A stretch of DNA of 64,000 nt from CAYUXU01 sp964489695 (GCA_964489695.1 CAZAZP010000002.1:1-64000); one strand, 5' to 3'; positions 52,069 through 61,439 are shown, counted from the stretch's first letter. Numbers and translations are program-made. Notes: a model not told the origin generated them from the sequence alone.

Positions 52069-53067
52069 CTAATCCTGGTTAGGAAAAACTAAGTTTTTCT
52101 TAATCCAATCAGGATTTTTTAAGATAGTACGACCAATGCCGATTAAATCGGCTTTTTTATTGCTTAATAATTCATTAGCGGTAGCTAAATCTTTGATGCC
52201 ACCTGTTAAAATTACTGGAAGGTTAGTGACTTGCTTAATCGCCGCGGTGGTGGCTTGGAAATAACCCACTTGTGGCAAGTTTGGATGACGATAGCCATAA
52301 AAACTACCTGAAATATCAATGGCGGTAACTTTTAACTTAGCTAATAATTCAGCAGTCGCAATCGTATCAGTAAAATTAATGCCGGGTAGGCTAAAGTCTT
52401 CGGCGGTTAAGCGAACTAATAAGGGAAAATCCCGTGGGAGCACTTGTTTCAGAGCTAAAACTACTTCAGTTAAAAAACGTTGGCGGTTGATTAAGTTTCC
52501 GCCATATTCGTCTGTTCTTTGGTTAGTTCGTTCGGATAAAAATTGATTAAGCAAAAAACCATGAGCCGCATGGATTTCTACCCCATCAAAGCCTAAGTGA
52601 TAGGCTAAAAGGGCACTAGCTTGAAAGTCGTTAATGATTGCTTTGATCTCTTGGTGAGTTAAAGCTTGCGGTAAGCGGGTATCATTAGGATGGATGATGG
52701 CAGACGGGCCTTTTAAAGCAGTTAAACTGACATCAGCACTACTACCAGCATGATTTAATTGGGCGAAAACAAAGCAATTATTGGTTTTAATGAGCTTAAC
52801 TAAAGTTTTTAAACCAGCTTGATCTGCATTTTCGCCCAGCGAAAGTTGGGGACTTTTTAAACTAGCTTTCCCATTTAGATTCACATAGGCGTGTTCTACA
52901 ATTATGAGACTTGCTAAACCACTATTAGTTAAATTATCGTAATGTTTTAATAAGGCGGAAGTAACTTGACCATTTAAACCAGCGGTTCTATTAGCCATCG
53001 GTGGAATGATAATGCGATGTTTTAATGTTAAAGGGCCAAGCGTTAGGGGTAAAAATATTTTTTGCAT
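52069..53067 (-). CDS. Old-yellow-enzyme family NADH:flavin oxidoreductase
   Basis: A 332-residue TIM-barrel FMN enzyme. It has PLTLKHRIIIPPMANRTA at the start, HAGSSAD, the active-site HAAHGFLLNQFLS (about residue 165), RTDEYGGNLINRQRF, the GGI phosphate loop (VILTGGIKDL) and GIGRTILKNPDW. It lacks the C-terminal FeS/FAD-binding half of 2,4-dienoyl-CoA reductase-type members, so it is a single-domain ene-reductase. The electron acceptor is unknown. Transcribed alone, divergent from the S9 peptidase. Confidence 0.9.
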   Translation of the reverse strand: MQKIFLPLTLGPLTLKHRIIIPPMANRTAGLNGQVTSALLKHYDNLTNSGLASLIIVEHAYVNLNGKASLKSPQLSLGENADQAGLKTLVKLIKTNNCFVFAQLNHAGSSADVSLTALKGPSAIIHPNDTRLPQALTHQEIKAIINDFQASALLAYHLGFDGVEIHAAHGFLLNQFLSERTNQRTDEYGGNLINRQRFLTEVVLALKQVLPRDFPLLVRLTAEDFSLPGINFTDTIATAELLAKLKVTAIDISGSFYGYRHPNLPQVGYFQATTAAIKQVTNLPVILTGGIKDLATANELLSNKKADLIGIGRTILKNPDWIKKNLVFPNQD

Positions 53068-53151
53068 CAGCGATCTCCTTAAACCAATTGTACAAGAGTC
53101 AGCGTGTATTTTAAATATCTTATAGTATAATTAACTAAAGCGGAGGATATT

Positions 53152-55128
53152 ATGGAAGCAATCAAATTAGATGATTTTTTAGAGTTTAAATATTTTTCTC
53201 AATTACAAGCCAGTGGCCAGCAAGTGGCTTGGGTTAAGAGCCAAGCCAATTTAGCCAACAATAATTATGACAGTAATATCTGGTTGAAAAGTGAGACCGA
53301 TATCCGTCAAATGACTAGTTTTAATCAAGAAAGTAGCTTTACTTGGTATCAAGACCAATTGTTGTTTAGTGCAAAAAGAACTGCCACTGAACAAACCGCA
53401 AATGAGCAAGTAACGACTAATTTTTATCGTTTAGCAACCGATGGTGGTGAAGCAGTAAAACTATTTTCCTTACCTTTAGCGGTAACTCGGATTGAACACT
53501 GGTATGATAGTAAGTTTTTAGTTTTAGCCAAGATTAACTTAGCCTATCCAGATTGGCATCTACTAAGTGATGCGGAAAAGCAAAGTGCGCAAAGTAAACT
53601 AAAAGAACAAGAGAATTATTTAGAAATTGAAGATTTATCCTGGTGGAGTAATGGGGTTGGTTTTACCAATCAAATGCGGTTACGTTTGTTTTTGTTTGAT
53701 TTAGCCACTAATCAGTTAGTAGCACTATCTGCTCCACAATTTAACGTGGCTGATTTTTCCGGGAAAGCTGATCACCGTGCAGTTTTATATTATGGGGAAG
53801 ATAAAGCCTCAGTTTATAGTTTAGAAACCAAATTGTTTGAATATCAGTTAGCCGATCAAAGCACGAAGTGTTTACTAAGTGACAGTGGTTCATTACGTTA
53901 TGTAAGATATTTTAAAGACGGTTTATTAGTTGTCCGCTCGTCAGGTCAGGACTACGGTTTAAATGAAAATCCCCAGTTTTATTATTATCAAGCGGGTAAG
54001 TTGAGCTTAATCAGTCAGTTTGATTATGCGATTGGTTCTTCAGTTGGTAGTGATGTGCGCTATGGTGGACTTAATAGTATAAAACTAGTGGATGAAGTGT
54101 TATATTTTGTGGCAACGATTAATCACGAAGCGCATTTATTAGCTTTAAAAGATCAAAAAATTGAGACAATTTTAGCCTTTAATGGTTCAATTGATGGCTT
54201 TGATATTAGCAACCAACAGGTATATTTAATTGGTTTAAAACATCAAGCCTTACAAGAATTATATGCTTATGATCTAAATACTCAACAATTGACCCAAATC
54301 ACCACGATGAATGAAGCGATTTTAGCAGATAAATATGTGGCTAAACCTGAAGCTTTAAGCATTAATGAAACAGCGATTAAAATTGATGGTTGGGTTTTAA
54401 AACCGAAAGATTATGATGCGACTAAGCAATATCCAGCGATATTAAATATTCATGGTGGCCCCAAGACTGTTTTTGGGGAAGTGTATTATCATGAAATGCA
54501 ATATTGGGCTAACCAAGGCTATTTTGTTTTCTTCTGTAATCCGCGTGGTTCTGATGGCAAAGGCAATGAATTTGCGGATATTCGAGGAAAATATGGTACG
54601 ATTGATTATCAAGATTTAATGGACTTTACTGAGGCTGTCTTAAAGAAATATCCCTCCATTGACCAAAAGCGGTTAGCGGTTACGGGGGGTTCTTATGGCG
54701 GCTTTATGACGAACTGGATTATTACGCAAACCAATCGTTTCCAAGCCGCAGCAACCCAACGTTCAATTAGTAATTGGATTAGTTTTGCGGGAACAAGTGA
54801 TATTGGAACTTACTTTACAATGGACCAACAAGGGGTCAGTTCACTTTATCGTGAATATGATAAATTATGGGATCATTCACCACTTAAATATATTGAACAA
54901 GCAAAGACGCCAACTTTGGTTATTCATTCTAATGAAGATTATCGTTGTTGGATTCCTGAAGGAATGCAATTGTATACTGCTTTAAAGATGTTAGGGGTTC
55001 CCACTAAATTGATGTATTTTAAAGGTGAAAACCATGAGCTAAGTCGAAGTGGTAAACCAGTTAATCGGATTAAACGGTTAGCTGAATTAACCGCCTGGTT
55101 TGATCAATACGCCAAAAATGCAAAATGA
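53152..55128 (+). CDS. S9-family (prolyl oligopeptidase/acylaminoacyl-peptidase-like) serine peptidase
   Basis: A 658-residue cytoplasmic peptidase with an N-terminal beta-propeller (about 1-390) and a C-terminal alpha/beta hydrolase domain. The triad is visible: Ser in VTGGSYGGFMTNW (about residue 519), Asp in HSNEDYRCWIPEG, His in KGENHELSRSG. HGGPKTVFG supplies the oxyanion region. Similar proteins (YuxL-like) release acylated or short N-terminal residues. A TATAAT at 53126-53131 and a GGAGG site precede it. The stop overlaps the WYL regulator start. Confidence 0.93.
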   Translation: MEAIKLDDFLEFKYFSQLQASGQQVAWVKSQANLANNNYDSNIWLKSETDIRQMTSFNQESSFTWYQDQLLFSAKRTATEQTANEQVTTNFYRLATDGGEAVKLFSLPLAVTRIEHWYDSKFLVLAKINLAYPDWHLLSDAEKQSAQSKLKEQENYLEIEDLSWWSNGVGFTNQMRLRLFLFDLATNQLVALSAPQFNVADFSGKADHRAVLYYGEDKASVYSLETKLFEYQLADQSTKCLLSDSGSLRYVRYFKDGLLVVRSSGQDYGLNENPQFYYYQAGKLSLISQFDYAIGSSVGSDVRYGGLNSIKLVDEVLYFVATINHEAHLLALKDQKIETILAFNGSIDGFDISNQQVYLIGLKHQALQELYAYDLNTQQLTQITTMNEAILADKYVAKPEALSINETAIKIDGWVLKPKDYDATKQYPAILNIHGGPKTVFGEVYYHEMQYWANQGYFVFFCNPRGSDGKGNEFADIRGKYGTIDYQDLMDFTEAVLKKYPSIDQKRLAVTGGSYGGFMTNWIITQTNRFQAAATQRSISNWISFAGTSDIGTYFTMDQQGVSSLYREYDKLWDHSPLKYIEQAKTPTLVIHSNEDYRCWIPEGMQLYTALKMLGVPTKLMYFKGENHELSRSGKPVNRIKRLAELTAWFDQYAKNAK

Positions 55129-56071
55129 TTTTCTTTACACGAAGCTACAGCTAATTATTCTTTTATTAGCTCGTCTATATAGTAGTAAACGCTTATTAAA
55201 AGGCAGTGAAATCGCTGAATTTTTAGGCATTAATGAACGGGCGGTTCGCCGATTAATTGAAGAGTTACGTCAACTTGGTTATGAAATTAGTGCACAACCT
55301 GGTATTTATGGGGGCTATCGGTTAGAACAATATAATTTATTTTTACCTCCGATTATCGCAGCTGAGTATCAAGTGGCCTGGCAAGAATTATTTACTTATC
55401 TTAGTTCAAGCCAAGATTTATCGAACTATGAATTAATTATGCAATTACTGGCTACTGTGAACTGGTTTAACGCCAATCCACCAGCTGATTACTATACAAC
55501 TTATCAAGGTTTTCAACTTCAACCCGCGGTTTTAAACCAGTTAAGAGCTAATCAAGCTTTAATTAAAACTGCGCTTGATCAACGACATTTAATTATCTTT
55601 AAATATCAAGCTAATAAAAAACAGCCAGCAAGAGAAATCGAATTAGTGCCTTATGGCTTAATCATTTACCAACAGGCACTGTATGTGAAAGGGCATTACC
55701 CAAAAGATGAACGCCTACGGACGTTTCGCTTAAGTCGCATGCGTGACTTGCGTTTAAGTCATAAGTTCTACGTTCCGGTGGCTGAATTTGAATTACCAGC
55801 TGCACAACCTTTTAGTCCAGAAGTTTTAAAACCGATTAATATTAAGTTAAAACTCGATTATAGCCAATATGATTTAAAAGATTATCAATTAGGCGCTAAT
55901 CAACACATTAGTGAAGCGGCTGATTATTTTATTTTAGAGGTTACGATGTTAGGCCAAGCAGCTATTATCAAGTTTGTTTTAGGGTTAGGTGCTCAAGTGG
56001 AAGTCTTAGAACCTGATTGGTTAAAGGAAGCAATTAAAAAAGCTAGTTATCAAGTTTATTTAAAATATTAG
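55118..56071 (+). CDS. WYL-domain transcriptional regulator with helix-turn-helix
   Basis: A 317-residue regulator. The N-terminal winged HTH is LLKGSEIAEFLGINERAVRRLIEELRQLGYEI with GIYGGYRL in the wing (about residues 25-70). The centre is a WYL domain (LIIFKYQANKKQPAREIELVPYGLIIYQQALYVKGHYP, with the RTFRLSRM strand after it), and the C-terminus is a WCX-like extension. WYL proteins bind ligands or single-stranded nucleic acids and often control defence or repair genes. The start lies in the last codons of the S9 peptidase, so they are co-translated. The target is unknown. Confidence 0.88.
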   Translation: MQNDFLYTKLQLIILLLARLYSSKRLLKGSEIAEFLGINERAVRRLIEELRQLGYEISAQPGIYGGYRLEQYNLFLPPIIAAEYQVAWQELFTYLSSSQDLSNYELIMQLLATVNWFNANPPADYYTTYQGFQLQPAVLNQLRANQALIKTALDQRHLIIFKYQANKKQPAREIELVPYGLIIYQQALYVKGHYPKDERLRTFRLSRMRDLRLSHKFYVPVAEFELPAAQPFSPEVLKPINIKLKLDYSQYDLKDYQLGANQHISEAADYFILEVTMLGQAAIIKFVLGLGAQVEVLEPDWLKEAIKKASYQVYLKY

Positions 56072-56130
56072 GTCATAAGTTGTCCTAGTTATAAGTTAAA
56101 CTGAAGGTAGAACTTAAGGAGGAGCAACTA

Positions 56131-56379
56131 ATGACACCTGTTTATACCGTCTTTGATGGCGCGGAAATGCAACAAATGGTTTTGTTTTTAACTCAACAAG
56201 CGGAAACGACGATTTACCAACAGGTGAAGCAAGTCGTACATGAAGAGTTATCGTTTGCTGATTTTCTGGCTTTAATTAAGCAAGATGCAGCGTTAAAACG
56301 ATTAGTTCAAGATCTCATCTTGAGTGCTTTAGCCAATGCTCCGCTCGCTGAGTTATTGCCTAGCGCCCTTTTCCGCTAA
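56131..56379 (+). CDS. Small helical protein of unknown function
   Basis: I do not recognise this 82-residue protein. It is acidic to neutral, has no Cys, and seems to consist of four or five amphipathic helices (MQQMVLFLTQQAETTIYQQV, FADFLALIKQDAALKRLV, LILSALANAPLAELL). A strong AAGGAGGAG site five to eight bases before the ATG and a terminator at the stop argue that it is expressed. It follows the WYL regulator after 60 bases; a link is only positional. Confidence 0.7.
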   Translation: MTPVYTVFDGAEMQQMVLFLTQQAETTIYQQVKQVVHEELSFADFLALIKQDAALKRLVQDLILSALANAPLAELLPSALFR

Positions 56380-56380
56380 A

Positions 56381-56406
56381 AAGAAATCAACTGATTTCTT
56401 TTTATT
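56381..56406 (+). terminator. Terminator after the small helical gene
   Basis: AAGAAAT and ATTTCTT pair around CAACTG, followed by TTTTTATTTT. Confidence 0.8.
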
Positions 56407-56443
56407 TTGTAAATTAGTTATAATAGTAGCGAGGTGTTAGAGC

Positions 56444-57322
56444 ATGGATTTAATTGTTAGTCTTTTACAACTAACTGATTTATCAGATTACCAACAAGCT
56501 GGAGTAACTAGTATCGTCGTGGCGGAGCGTCAATATGCCTTAGCTAGTCCGGTTTATTATAGTTTAGCGGAAATAAAAGCAGTTACGCTTGCTGCAACCA
56601 AACTTGGGATTAAAACTTATGTCTTAGTAAACCGGATGTTTTTTGATGAAGATTTAGCTGGTTTAAAAGATTATTTAAAATATTTAAAAGAGCTGAAAGT
56701 AGCCGGAATTTATTTTGCGGATTTAGCAGTTTTAACTTTAGCTCAAGAATTAGATCTGGTGGATGTTTTAATTTATGCGCCACGAGCACCACTTACGAAT
56801 ACTTTAGATGCTAAGCTATATTTGGATTTAGGTTTAAAAGCCGTGGAGTTAGCGGATGAAATCACCTTAGCTGAACGCTTAGTCATGGCTCAAGCTTTAC
56901 CAAATCAATTAACGATGGTAATTCATGGGCATTTGTTAATGTCATTTTCCCGTCGACCTTTACTTTCAAATTATTTAGCAGAAATTAACAAGACTCACCC
57001 AGTCATTGATCGTTATACTTTAATTTTAGAAGAATCAACCCGCCCGCAAAAAATGCCGGTTTATGAAAATGAACATGGTACGTTAGTTTATCAAGCGGAA
57101 ATCTTGCAGAGCTTTGCGGAAATCGCCACGTTGGCGCAGCACCAATTAACTAGTTGGCGGATTGACGGAATGTTTTTAAGTCGTGAACATGTGCTTAAAG
57201 CCATCAAGCTTTACGGAGCTTTAATTAAGCCAGAGATTACTTATCAGCCTGAATTACTAACTGAATTTAAAGAACCATTAGGTTCAGGCTATTATTATCT
57301 AGAAACAAATTTGGTGAAATAA
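56444..57322 (+). CDS. U32-family protein, smaller paralogue (YrrN/TrhP1-like)
   Basis: A 292-residue U32 protein with TIM-barrel-like character (GVTSIVVAERQYA, LAAEIK-type helices, IHGHLLMSFSRRPLLSNYL, where the paralogue has its Cys residues). This shorter member lacks the GMCxxxSGRCxxS cysteines. In B. subtilis the neighbouring yrrN and yrrO encode tRNA hydroxylation factors (TrhP1, TrhP2) that make 5-hydroxyuridine at position 34. It ends directly at the start of the next gene. Confidence 0.85.
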   Translation: MDLIVSLLQLTDLSDYQQAGVTSIVVAERQYALASPVYYSLAEIKAVTLAATKLGIKTYVLVNRMFFDEDLAGLKDYLKYLKELKVAGIYFADLAVLTLAQELDLVDVLIYAPRAPLTNTLDAKLYLDLGLKAVELADEITLAERLVMAQALPNQLTMVIHGHLLMSFSRRPLLSNYLAEINKTHPVIDRYTLILEESTRPQKMPVYENEHGTLVYQAEILQSFAEIATLAQHQLTSWRIDGMFLSREHVLKAIKLYGALIKPEITYQPELLTEFKEPLGSGYYYLETNLVK

Positions 57323-58525
57323 ATGAAACAAATTGAATTATTAGCACCCGCTGGTGATTTAAACCGCTTAAAATATGCGATTGTTTACGGTGCCCAAGCG
57401 GTTTATATTGGAGGAAAACGCTTCTCTTTACGTAGTCGAGCTTCCAACTTTGATTTAGCCGAAATTGCCGCTGGGGTCAAGTTCGCCCAAAAATATGGGG
57501 CCGCGATTCATGTGACGGTAAATATGTTACCCCATGATGAAGATTTGCCGGGCTTAGCAGAATACTTGCAAGCTTTAGCAGAGATTGGCGTGACGGCGGT
57601 AATTTGCGCCTCACTTTATATTGCTAAATTAGCCAAAGAAGTTGCTCCTAGTTTAGAAGTCCATTTAAGTACCCAACAATCAACCTTAAACTTAGCAGCG
57701 GTAAAGTTATATGCTTCACTTGGCGTCGACCGGGTGGTTTTAGGGCGTGAATTATCAATTGATCAGGTTAAACACCTCGTCGAAAATAGTCCAGTCCCCA
57801 TCGAAGGCTTTATTCATGGCGGGATGTGTGTTAATTATTCGGGGCGTTGTACATTAAGTAATTACTTTACTTTACGGGATGCGAATCGTGGTGGTTGTGC
57901 GCAATCTTGTCGTTGGAAATATCGCTTATATGATCAAGCCGAACTAATTAGTGATCCAGAAATTCTCTTTTCGATGAGCTCTAAAGACTTAATGGCGGCG
58001 GATTATTTGCCTGCTTTAATCGAGATGGGAATTGAAAGTTTAAAGATTGAAGGGCGGATGAAATCACTTTATTATATCGCAACGGTGGTAGGGGCTTATC
58101 GGCAATTAATTGATACTTATCAAGCGAACCAAGCCATCAGCGAAGCTGAACAACAAGAATTCTTAGCGGAACTTGCCCGCGCTGAAAATCGGCCTTTTTC
58201 AGCGGGTTTTTATGGTGGTATCCCCCAAGCAGCTGGTCATCTCTATGGGGTTAATGGAGCTGGCGTTACCCATGATTTTTTAGCTGAGGTCTTAAGTTAT
58301 CAAGCTGGGGAAGCCATCTTACAAGTACGAAATTATTTTGCGGCCAATGATGAAGTAGAATTTATCGGACCCAAGCACTTTCGGCAAAAAGCGGTGTTAA
58401 CGGAAATTTTTGATGAAGAGGGTGCAGTAGTGGAGATTTGTAATCGGCCAATGCAACAAGTGAAAGTTATAGTTCCATTTGAACTGCACGAGTTTTATCT
58501 AATGCGGAAAGTGGGGCAGAAATGA
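57323..58525 (+). CDS. U32-family protein, main paralogue (YrrO/TrhP2-like)
   Basis: A 400-residue U32 protein. It has ELLAPAGDLNRLKYAIVYGA, the VHLSTQQSTLN strand, and the cluster-like Cys set HGGMCVNYSGRCTLSNYF followed by RGGCAQSCRWKY. It then continues SMSSKDLMAADYLPALIEMGIESLKIEGRMKS. Known roles are tRNA U34 hydroxylation using prephenate as a source, with the older peptidase label probably wrong. It is adjacent to the shorter paralogue and overlaps the TrmH gene by four bases. Confidence 0.93.
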   Translation: MKQIELLAPAGDLNRLKYAIVYGAQAVYIGGKRFSLRSRASNFDLAEIAAGVKFAQKYGAAIHVTVNMLPHDEDLPGLAEYLQALAEIGVTAVICASLYIAKLAKEVAPSLEVHLSTQQSTLNLAAVKLYASLGVDRVVLGRELSIDQVKHLVENSPVPIEGFIHGGMCVNYSGRCTLSNYFTLRDANRGGCAQSCRWKYRLYDQAELISDPEILFSMSSKDLMAADYLPALIEMGIESLKIEGRMKSLYYIATVVGAYRQLIDTYQANQAISEAEQQEFLAELARAENRPFSAGFYGGIPQAAGHLYGVNGAGVTHDFLAEVLSYQAGEAILQVRNYFAANDEVEFIGPKHFRQKAVLTEIFDEEGAVVEICNRPMQQVKVIVPFELHEFYLMRKVGQK

Positions 58526-59241
58526 GTGAGCTGATAGCTGGAGCGATTGCTGTAAAAGCTGCCATCTTAGGTGGTAAACGAGCAGTTGAAGAAGTAATTT
58601 TCCTCAATAAACCTCAAAAACGTGATCATAAATATATTTTAAGTCAAGCAACAAGTCGTGGCTTAAAGATTAGTTTTTTAAGCCCCACTGCTTTTGAAAA
58701 GTTAAATCAAGGCAAAGCTAGTGGGGGAATTTTAGCACGTATTTCAGGCTTTAAGTATGCTGATTTTAACTCTGCTGAATTAACTGGTTGGTGGTTTTAT
58801 TTGCAGGGGATTGAAGATCCGTTTAATTTTGGCTATTGTTTACGCAGTTTGTTAGCAGCTGGCTGTACTGGGGTGTTGGTTGATCAGCGGAACTGGCTGA
58901 GTGCCTCAGAAGTTGTGATCCAAAGTAGTGCTGGTGCGAGTGAATATTTACCGCTTTATCTGTTAACTGAAGCAACTTTTGCGCAGTTAAAACAAGCTGG
59001 TTTTAGCTTAATTGGGTCCCAACGTAGTGAATTTGCCTTACCGCTTAGTAGTTGGTTACCACCGGACAAGGTTTTAATGGTTTTAGGTGGTGAAAAGCGT
59101 GGCATTTCTAAAACAATTTTGAAACAGCTTGATCAATTAGTGTATATTGATTATGCTAGTGATTTCAAAATGGCTTTAAATGGTAGTAGTGCTGCCAGCA
59201 TTTTAGCGTTTCAGCTAGCCTATCAAAAGATAAGGAAATAA
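58522..59241 (+). CDS. TrmH/SpoU-family RNA 2'-O-methyltransferase
   Basis: A 239-residue SPOUT methyltransferase. The N-terminal substrate-binding part is followed by motif 1 (GIEDPFNFGYCLRSLL), motif 2 (VLGGEKRGIS) and motif 3 (FKMALNGSSAASILAFQL), forming the trefoil knot that binds SAM. The target could be 23S rRNA (RlmB-like) or a tRNA. Motif 1 has GYCLRS where GAIIRT is usual. Sharing an operon with the U32 pair suggests a translation-modification unit. Confidence 0.9.
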   Translation: MSELIAGAIAVKAAILGGKRAVEEVIFLNKPQKRDHKYILSQATSRGLKISFLSPTAFEKLNQGKASGGILARISGFKYADFNSAELTGWWFYLQGIEDPFNFGYCLRSLLAAGCTGVLVDQRNWLSASEVVIQSSAGASEYLPLYLLTEATFAQLKQAGFSLIGSQRSEFALPLSSWLPPDKVLMVLGGEKRGISKTILKQLDQLVYIDYASDFKMALNGSSAASILAFQLAYQKIRK

Positions 59242-59246
59242 AGCCT

Positions 59247-60638
59247 ATGGCCAAACGTAAAGTGAGATTAGATCGGATTCTTATTTTAGTGTTAATTAGT
59301 AGTTTAACATTGATAGGACTTTGGGCAGGTTATCAGTGGTTTTTCGCTCCACATGATCCAGCTCCTTTAATGCGTTATCAAACTACAGCGGAACCAATTA
59401 GTGAAGTCCGCTATTATGAAAAACTTGATAACTTAACTATCGACGGTTTTTACCCAAAGTTAACAAAGACCGCTAATAATCAATTGGCTGAGTATCTTGA
59501 ATCATTGATTCAAATAGAAAAAACAACGGTTACCCAACCAACTTATTTCTTAGTGGATTATAAATTGACTACTAGTGGTCAGAATCATAGTGTCATATTT
59601 TATAGCGCTAAAGGTCCAGAACTGGCTGAGTTAACTTATCAGTTTGAACGGATTTTTAATTTTAATGCCCAAGGAGAGTTGCTTGAACTAGCAGCGCTTT
59701 TTACTGGCGATTACTTAAGAGCTTTAGCTGGTCAAGCGCAACAAGTATTTTGGACTGACGCAAAACAACTACCACCGCTAAAATATTATGCGAGCCTAAC
59801 AGCTGATAGTGCTAATTTTACTAATTATTATTTAAAAGACAATCAACTTTATTTAAGATTTCTTGGTTCAGCATTAGGTTTAGCTAACGATGACTGGGTT
59901 GAGGCTCCAATTGATCTTGCTACTTTGGCATATTATTTAAAAGAAGATTATCCCAGTCAAACGCCTATTTTAAAAACAAACGAAGACTTGTTTCCAATTC
60001 GTTATCTTGATTTAAGTAAACCACTAGTGGCTTTTACCTTTGATGATGGGCCTCATCGAACTGTTACTCCGCAAGTTTTGGCTAATCTTACGCAATATCA
60101 AGCGCGGGCTACCTTTTTTGTTTTAGGTTTAAATTTGGACCGCAACCGTGAAATTATCCAACAAATGGATAAAGCGGGGCATCAAATTGGTAATCACTCG
60201 TATAATCACCGAGATTTTACTAAATTGAGCGTAGCAGAAATTGAAAAGCAGTTGGGTGATACCAATCAATTGTTAATTGATATTATTGATAAACCTGCGG
60301 AAATTGTCCGTTTACCATTTGGCAATAATAGTTCAGTCATCCGAAATACCGTCGGTACGCCAATTATTTATTGGAGTATTGATACTAATGATTGGCAAAA
60401 AAGTCGGCAAAACGATGAGTTATTAGCGGAGTATATTTTAAAAGAAGTACGTGATGGTTCGATTGTTTTAATGCATGATGTTTATCAAACAACTGCTGAT
60501 ACGATCAAACTAGTTTTGCCAGAACTCATTAAACGGGATTATCAATTAGTAACGATTGCGGAGTTAGCTCATTTCCGTGAGTTAAGCCAATATCAAGCGG
60601 GCCAAGTTTTATTTAATGGTTATCCTAAGAAAAAATAA
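59247..60638 (+). CDS. Membrane-anchored polysaccharide deacetylase (NodB domain)
   Basis: A 463-residue protein with an N-terminal anchor (about 10-30), a PdaC-like region (about 50-240), and a C-terminal NodB domain. All five catalytic motifs are seen: TFDDGP (about 264), HSYNH, RLPFGNN, the DTNDWQ strand and IVLMHD. Such enzymes remove acetyl groups from peptidoglycan, altering lysozyme resistance. It ends at a bidirectional terminator. Confidence 0.93.
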   Translation: MAKRKVRLDRILILVLISSLTLIGLWAGYQWFFAPHDPAPLMRYQTTAEPISEVRYYEKLDNLTIDGFYPKLTKTANNQLAEYLESLIQIEKTTVTQPTYFLVDYKLTTSGQNHSVIFYSAKGPELAELTYQFERIFNFNAQGELLELAALFTGDYLRALAGQAQQVFWTDAKQLPPLKYYASLTADSANFTNYYLKDNQLYLRFLGSALGLANDDWVEAPIDLATLAYYLKEDYPSQTPILKTNEDLFPIRYLDLSKPLVAFTFDDGPHRTVTPQVLANLTQYQARATFFVLGLNLDRNREIIQQMDKAGHQIGNHSYNHRDFTKLSVAEIEKQLGDTNQLLIDIIDKPAEIVRLPFGNNSSVIRNTVGTPIIYWSIDTNDWQKSRQNDELLAEYILKEVRDGSIVLMHDVYQTTADTIKLVLPELIKRDYQLVTIAELAHFRELSQYQAGQVLFNGYPKKK

Positions 60639-60660
60639 CCTATGTCTAGGTTATTTTTTA
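60631..60660. terminator. Bidirectional terminator after the deacetylase
   Basis: AAATAACCTA and TAGGTTATTT pair perfectly around TGTC, with A and T runs on the two sides. Confidence 0.9.
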
Positions 60661-60894
60661 TTCTTCAGCTAAAATGACTTTATCGATGCCACCGACTTCT
60701 TCTTTTAGCAAGGTTTCAATACCGTGCGTCAAGGTAATATCGAGGGCATGGCAACCAATGCAAGCCCCATGCATTTTAACGGTAACAATACCTTCATCAA
60801 GGCTAACAAATTCAACGTCACCACCATCACGTTGGATATAGGGACGGATTTTCTCGATGACGTCAATAACTTGAAGTTCTTTATCTTGATACAT
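60658..60894 (-). CDS. NifU C-terminal-domain (Nfu-like) Fe-S scaffold protein
   Basis: A 78-residue single Nfu domain: VIDVIEKIRPYIQRDGGDVEFV, then GIVTVKMHGACIGCHALDITL with the CxxC that holds a transient [4Fe-4S] cluster, and a final helix (HGIETLLKEEV). It is a candidate carrier for the many Fe-S proteins in the window (MiaB, Nth, ferredoxin, radical-SAM, U32). The ATG at 60894 has AAAGGAGG; the longer frame to 60978 is rejected. Confidence 0.93.
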   Translation of the reverse strand: MYQDKELQVIDVIEKIRPYIQRDGGDVEFVSLDEGIVTVKMHGACIGCHALDITLTHGIETLLKEEVGGIDKVILAEE

Positions 60895-60905
60895 CGTGAC
60901 CTCCT

Positions 60906-61364
60906 TTAACGTATAAAGAAATAAAACAAGAGTGAAGTAGAAAAACCTAGGATCATGCCTGAGATTACTTCGATCCATTTATGGCCTAAGACTTCTTTGA
61001 CTTTTAACAGATAAACGGGGTTCTCCAGATTTTTCTGGGTAATTGTTTCAATATCTTTAATCAACTGTTGGGTGATTTGGATATTGCGTCCCGCGTAAAA
61101 GCGCACGTTGGTGGCATCATAGGTCACCACTAAAAAGAAGACTAGGGTCACGGCAAAGATGGTGGAAGAAAAGTTCTCTACGATCCCGACGGCTAATAGT
61201 AAAGCTGAGACCATCGCAGTGTGCGAACTTGGTAAATTACCACTATCTAGCAATAAATGCCATTTCCAGCTTTTATGCTGCCAGTAATAGATTAAAGGCT
61301 TTAATACCTGGGCTATTATATTGGCAGTAAAGGCAGCGTAGAAGGGATACATCTGTTTTAACAT
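60906..61364 (-). CDS. DUF212 (YuiD-like) acid-phosphatase-related membrane protein
   Basis: A 152-residue protein with four hydrophobic segments and the family motif DSGNLPSSHTAMVSALLLAVG (described by SGxxPSSHTA) and RFYAGRNIQITQQLI. DUF212 resembles PAP2 phosphatases, with the SSHTA His, but its reaction is not established. The ATG at 61364 follows a GAGGTG site. It is 11 bases upstream of the Nfu-like gene. Confidence 0.9.
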   Translation of the reverse strand: MLKQMYPFYAAFTANIIAQVLKPLIYYWQHKSWKWHLLLDSGNLPSSHTAMVSALLLAVGIVENFSSTIFAVTLVFFLVVTYDATNVRFYAGRNIQITQQLIKDIETITQKNLENPVYLLKVKEVLGHKWIEVISGMILGFSTSLLFYFFIR

Positions 61365-61409
61365 GCTGTTCACCTCGCAGTTCATTATAGCACAATCAAG
61401 AATATTTTA

Positions 61410-61418
61410 TGCTATAAT
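61410..61418 (+). promoter_or_regulatory. Extended -10 promoter of the S1 protein-pgi unit
   Basis: TGC then TATAAT (61413-61418), 21 bases before the S1 gene. The -35 is weak. Confidence 0.55.
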
Positions 61419-61439
61419 TAGACCTGTGGAGTGATTTGT

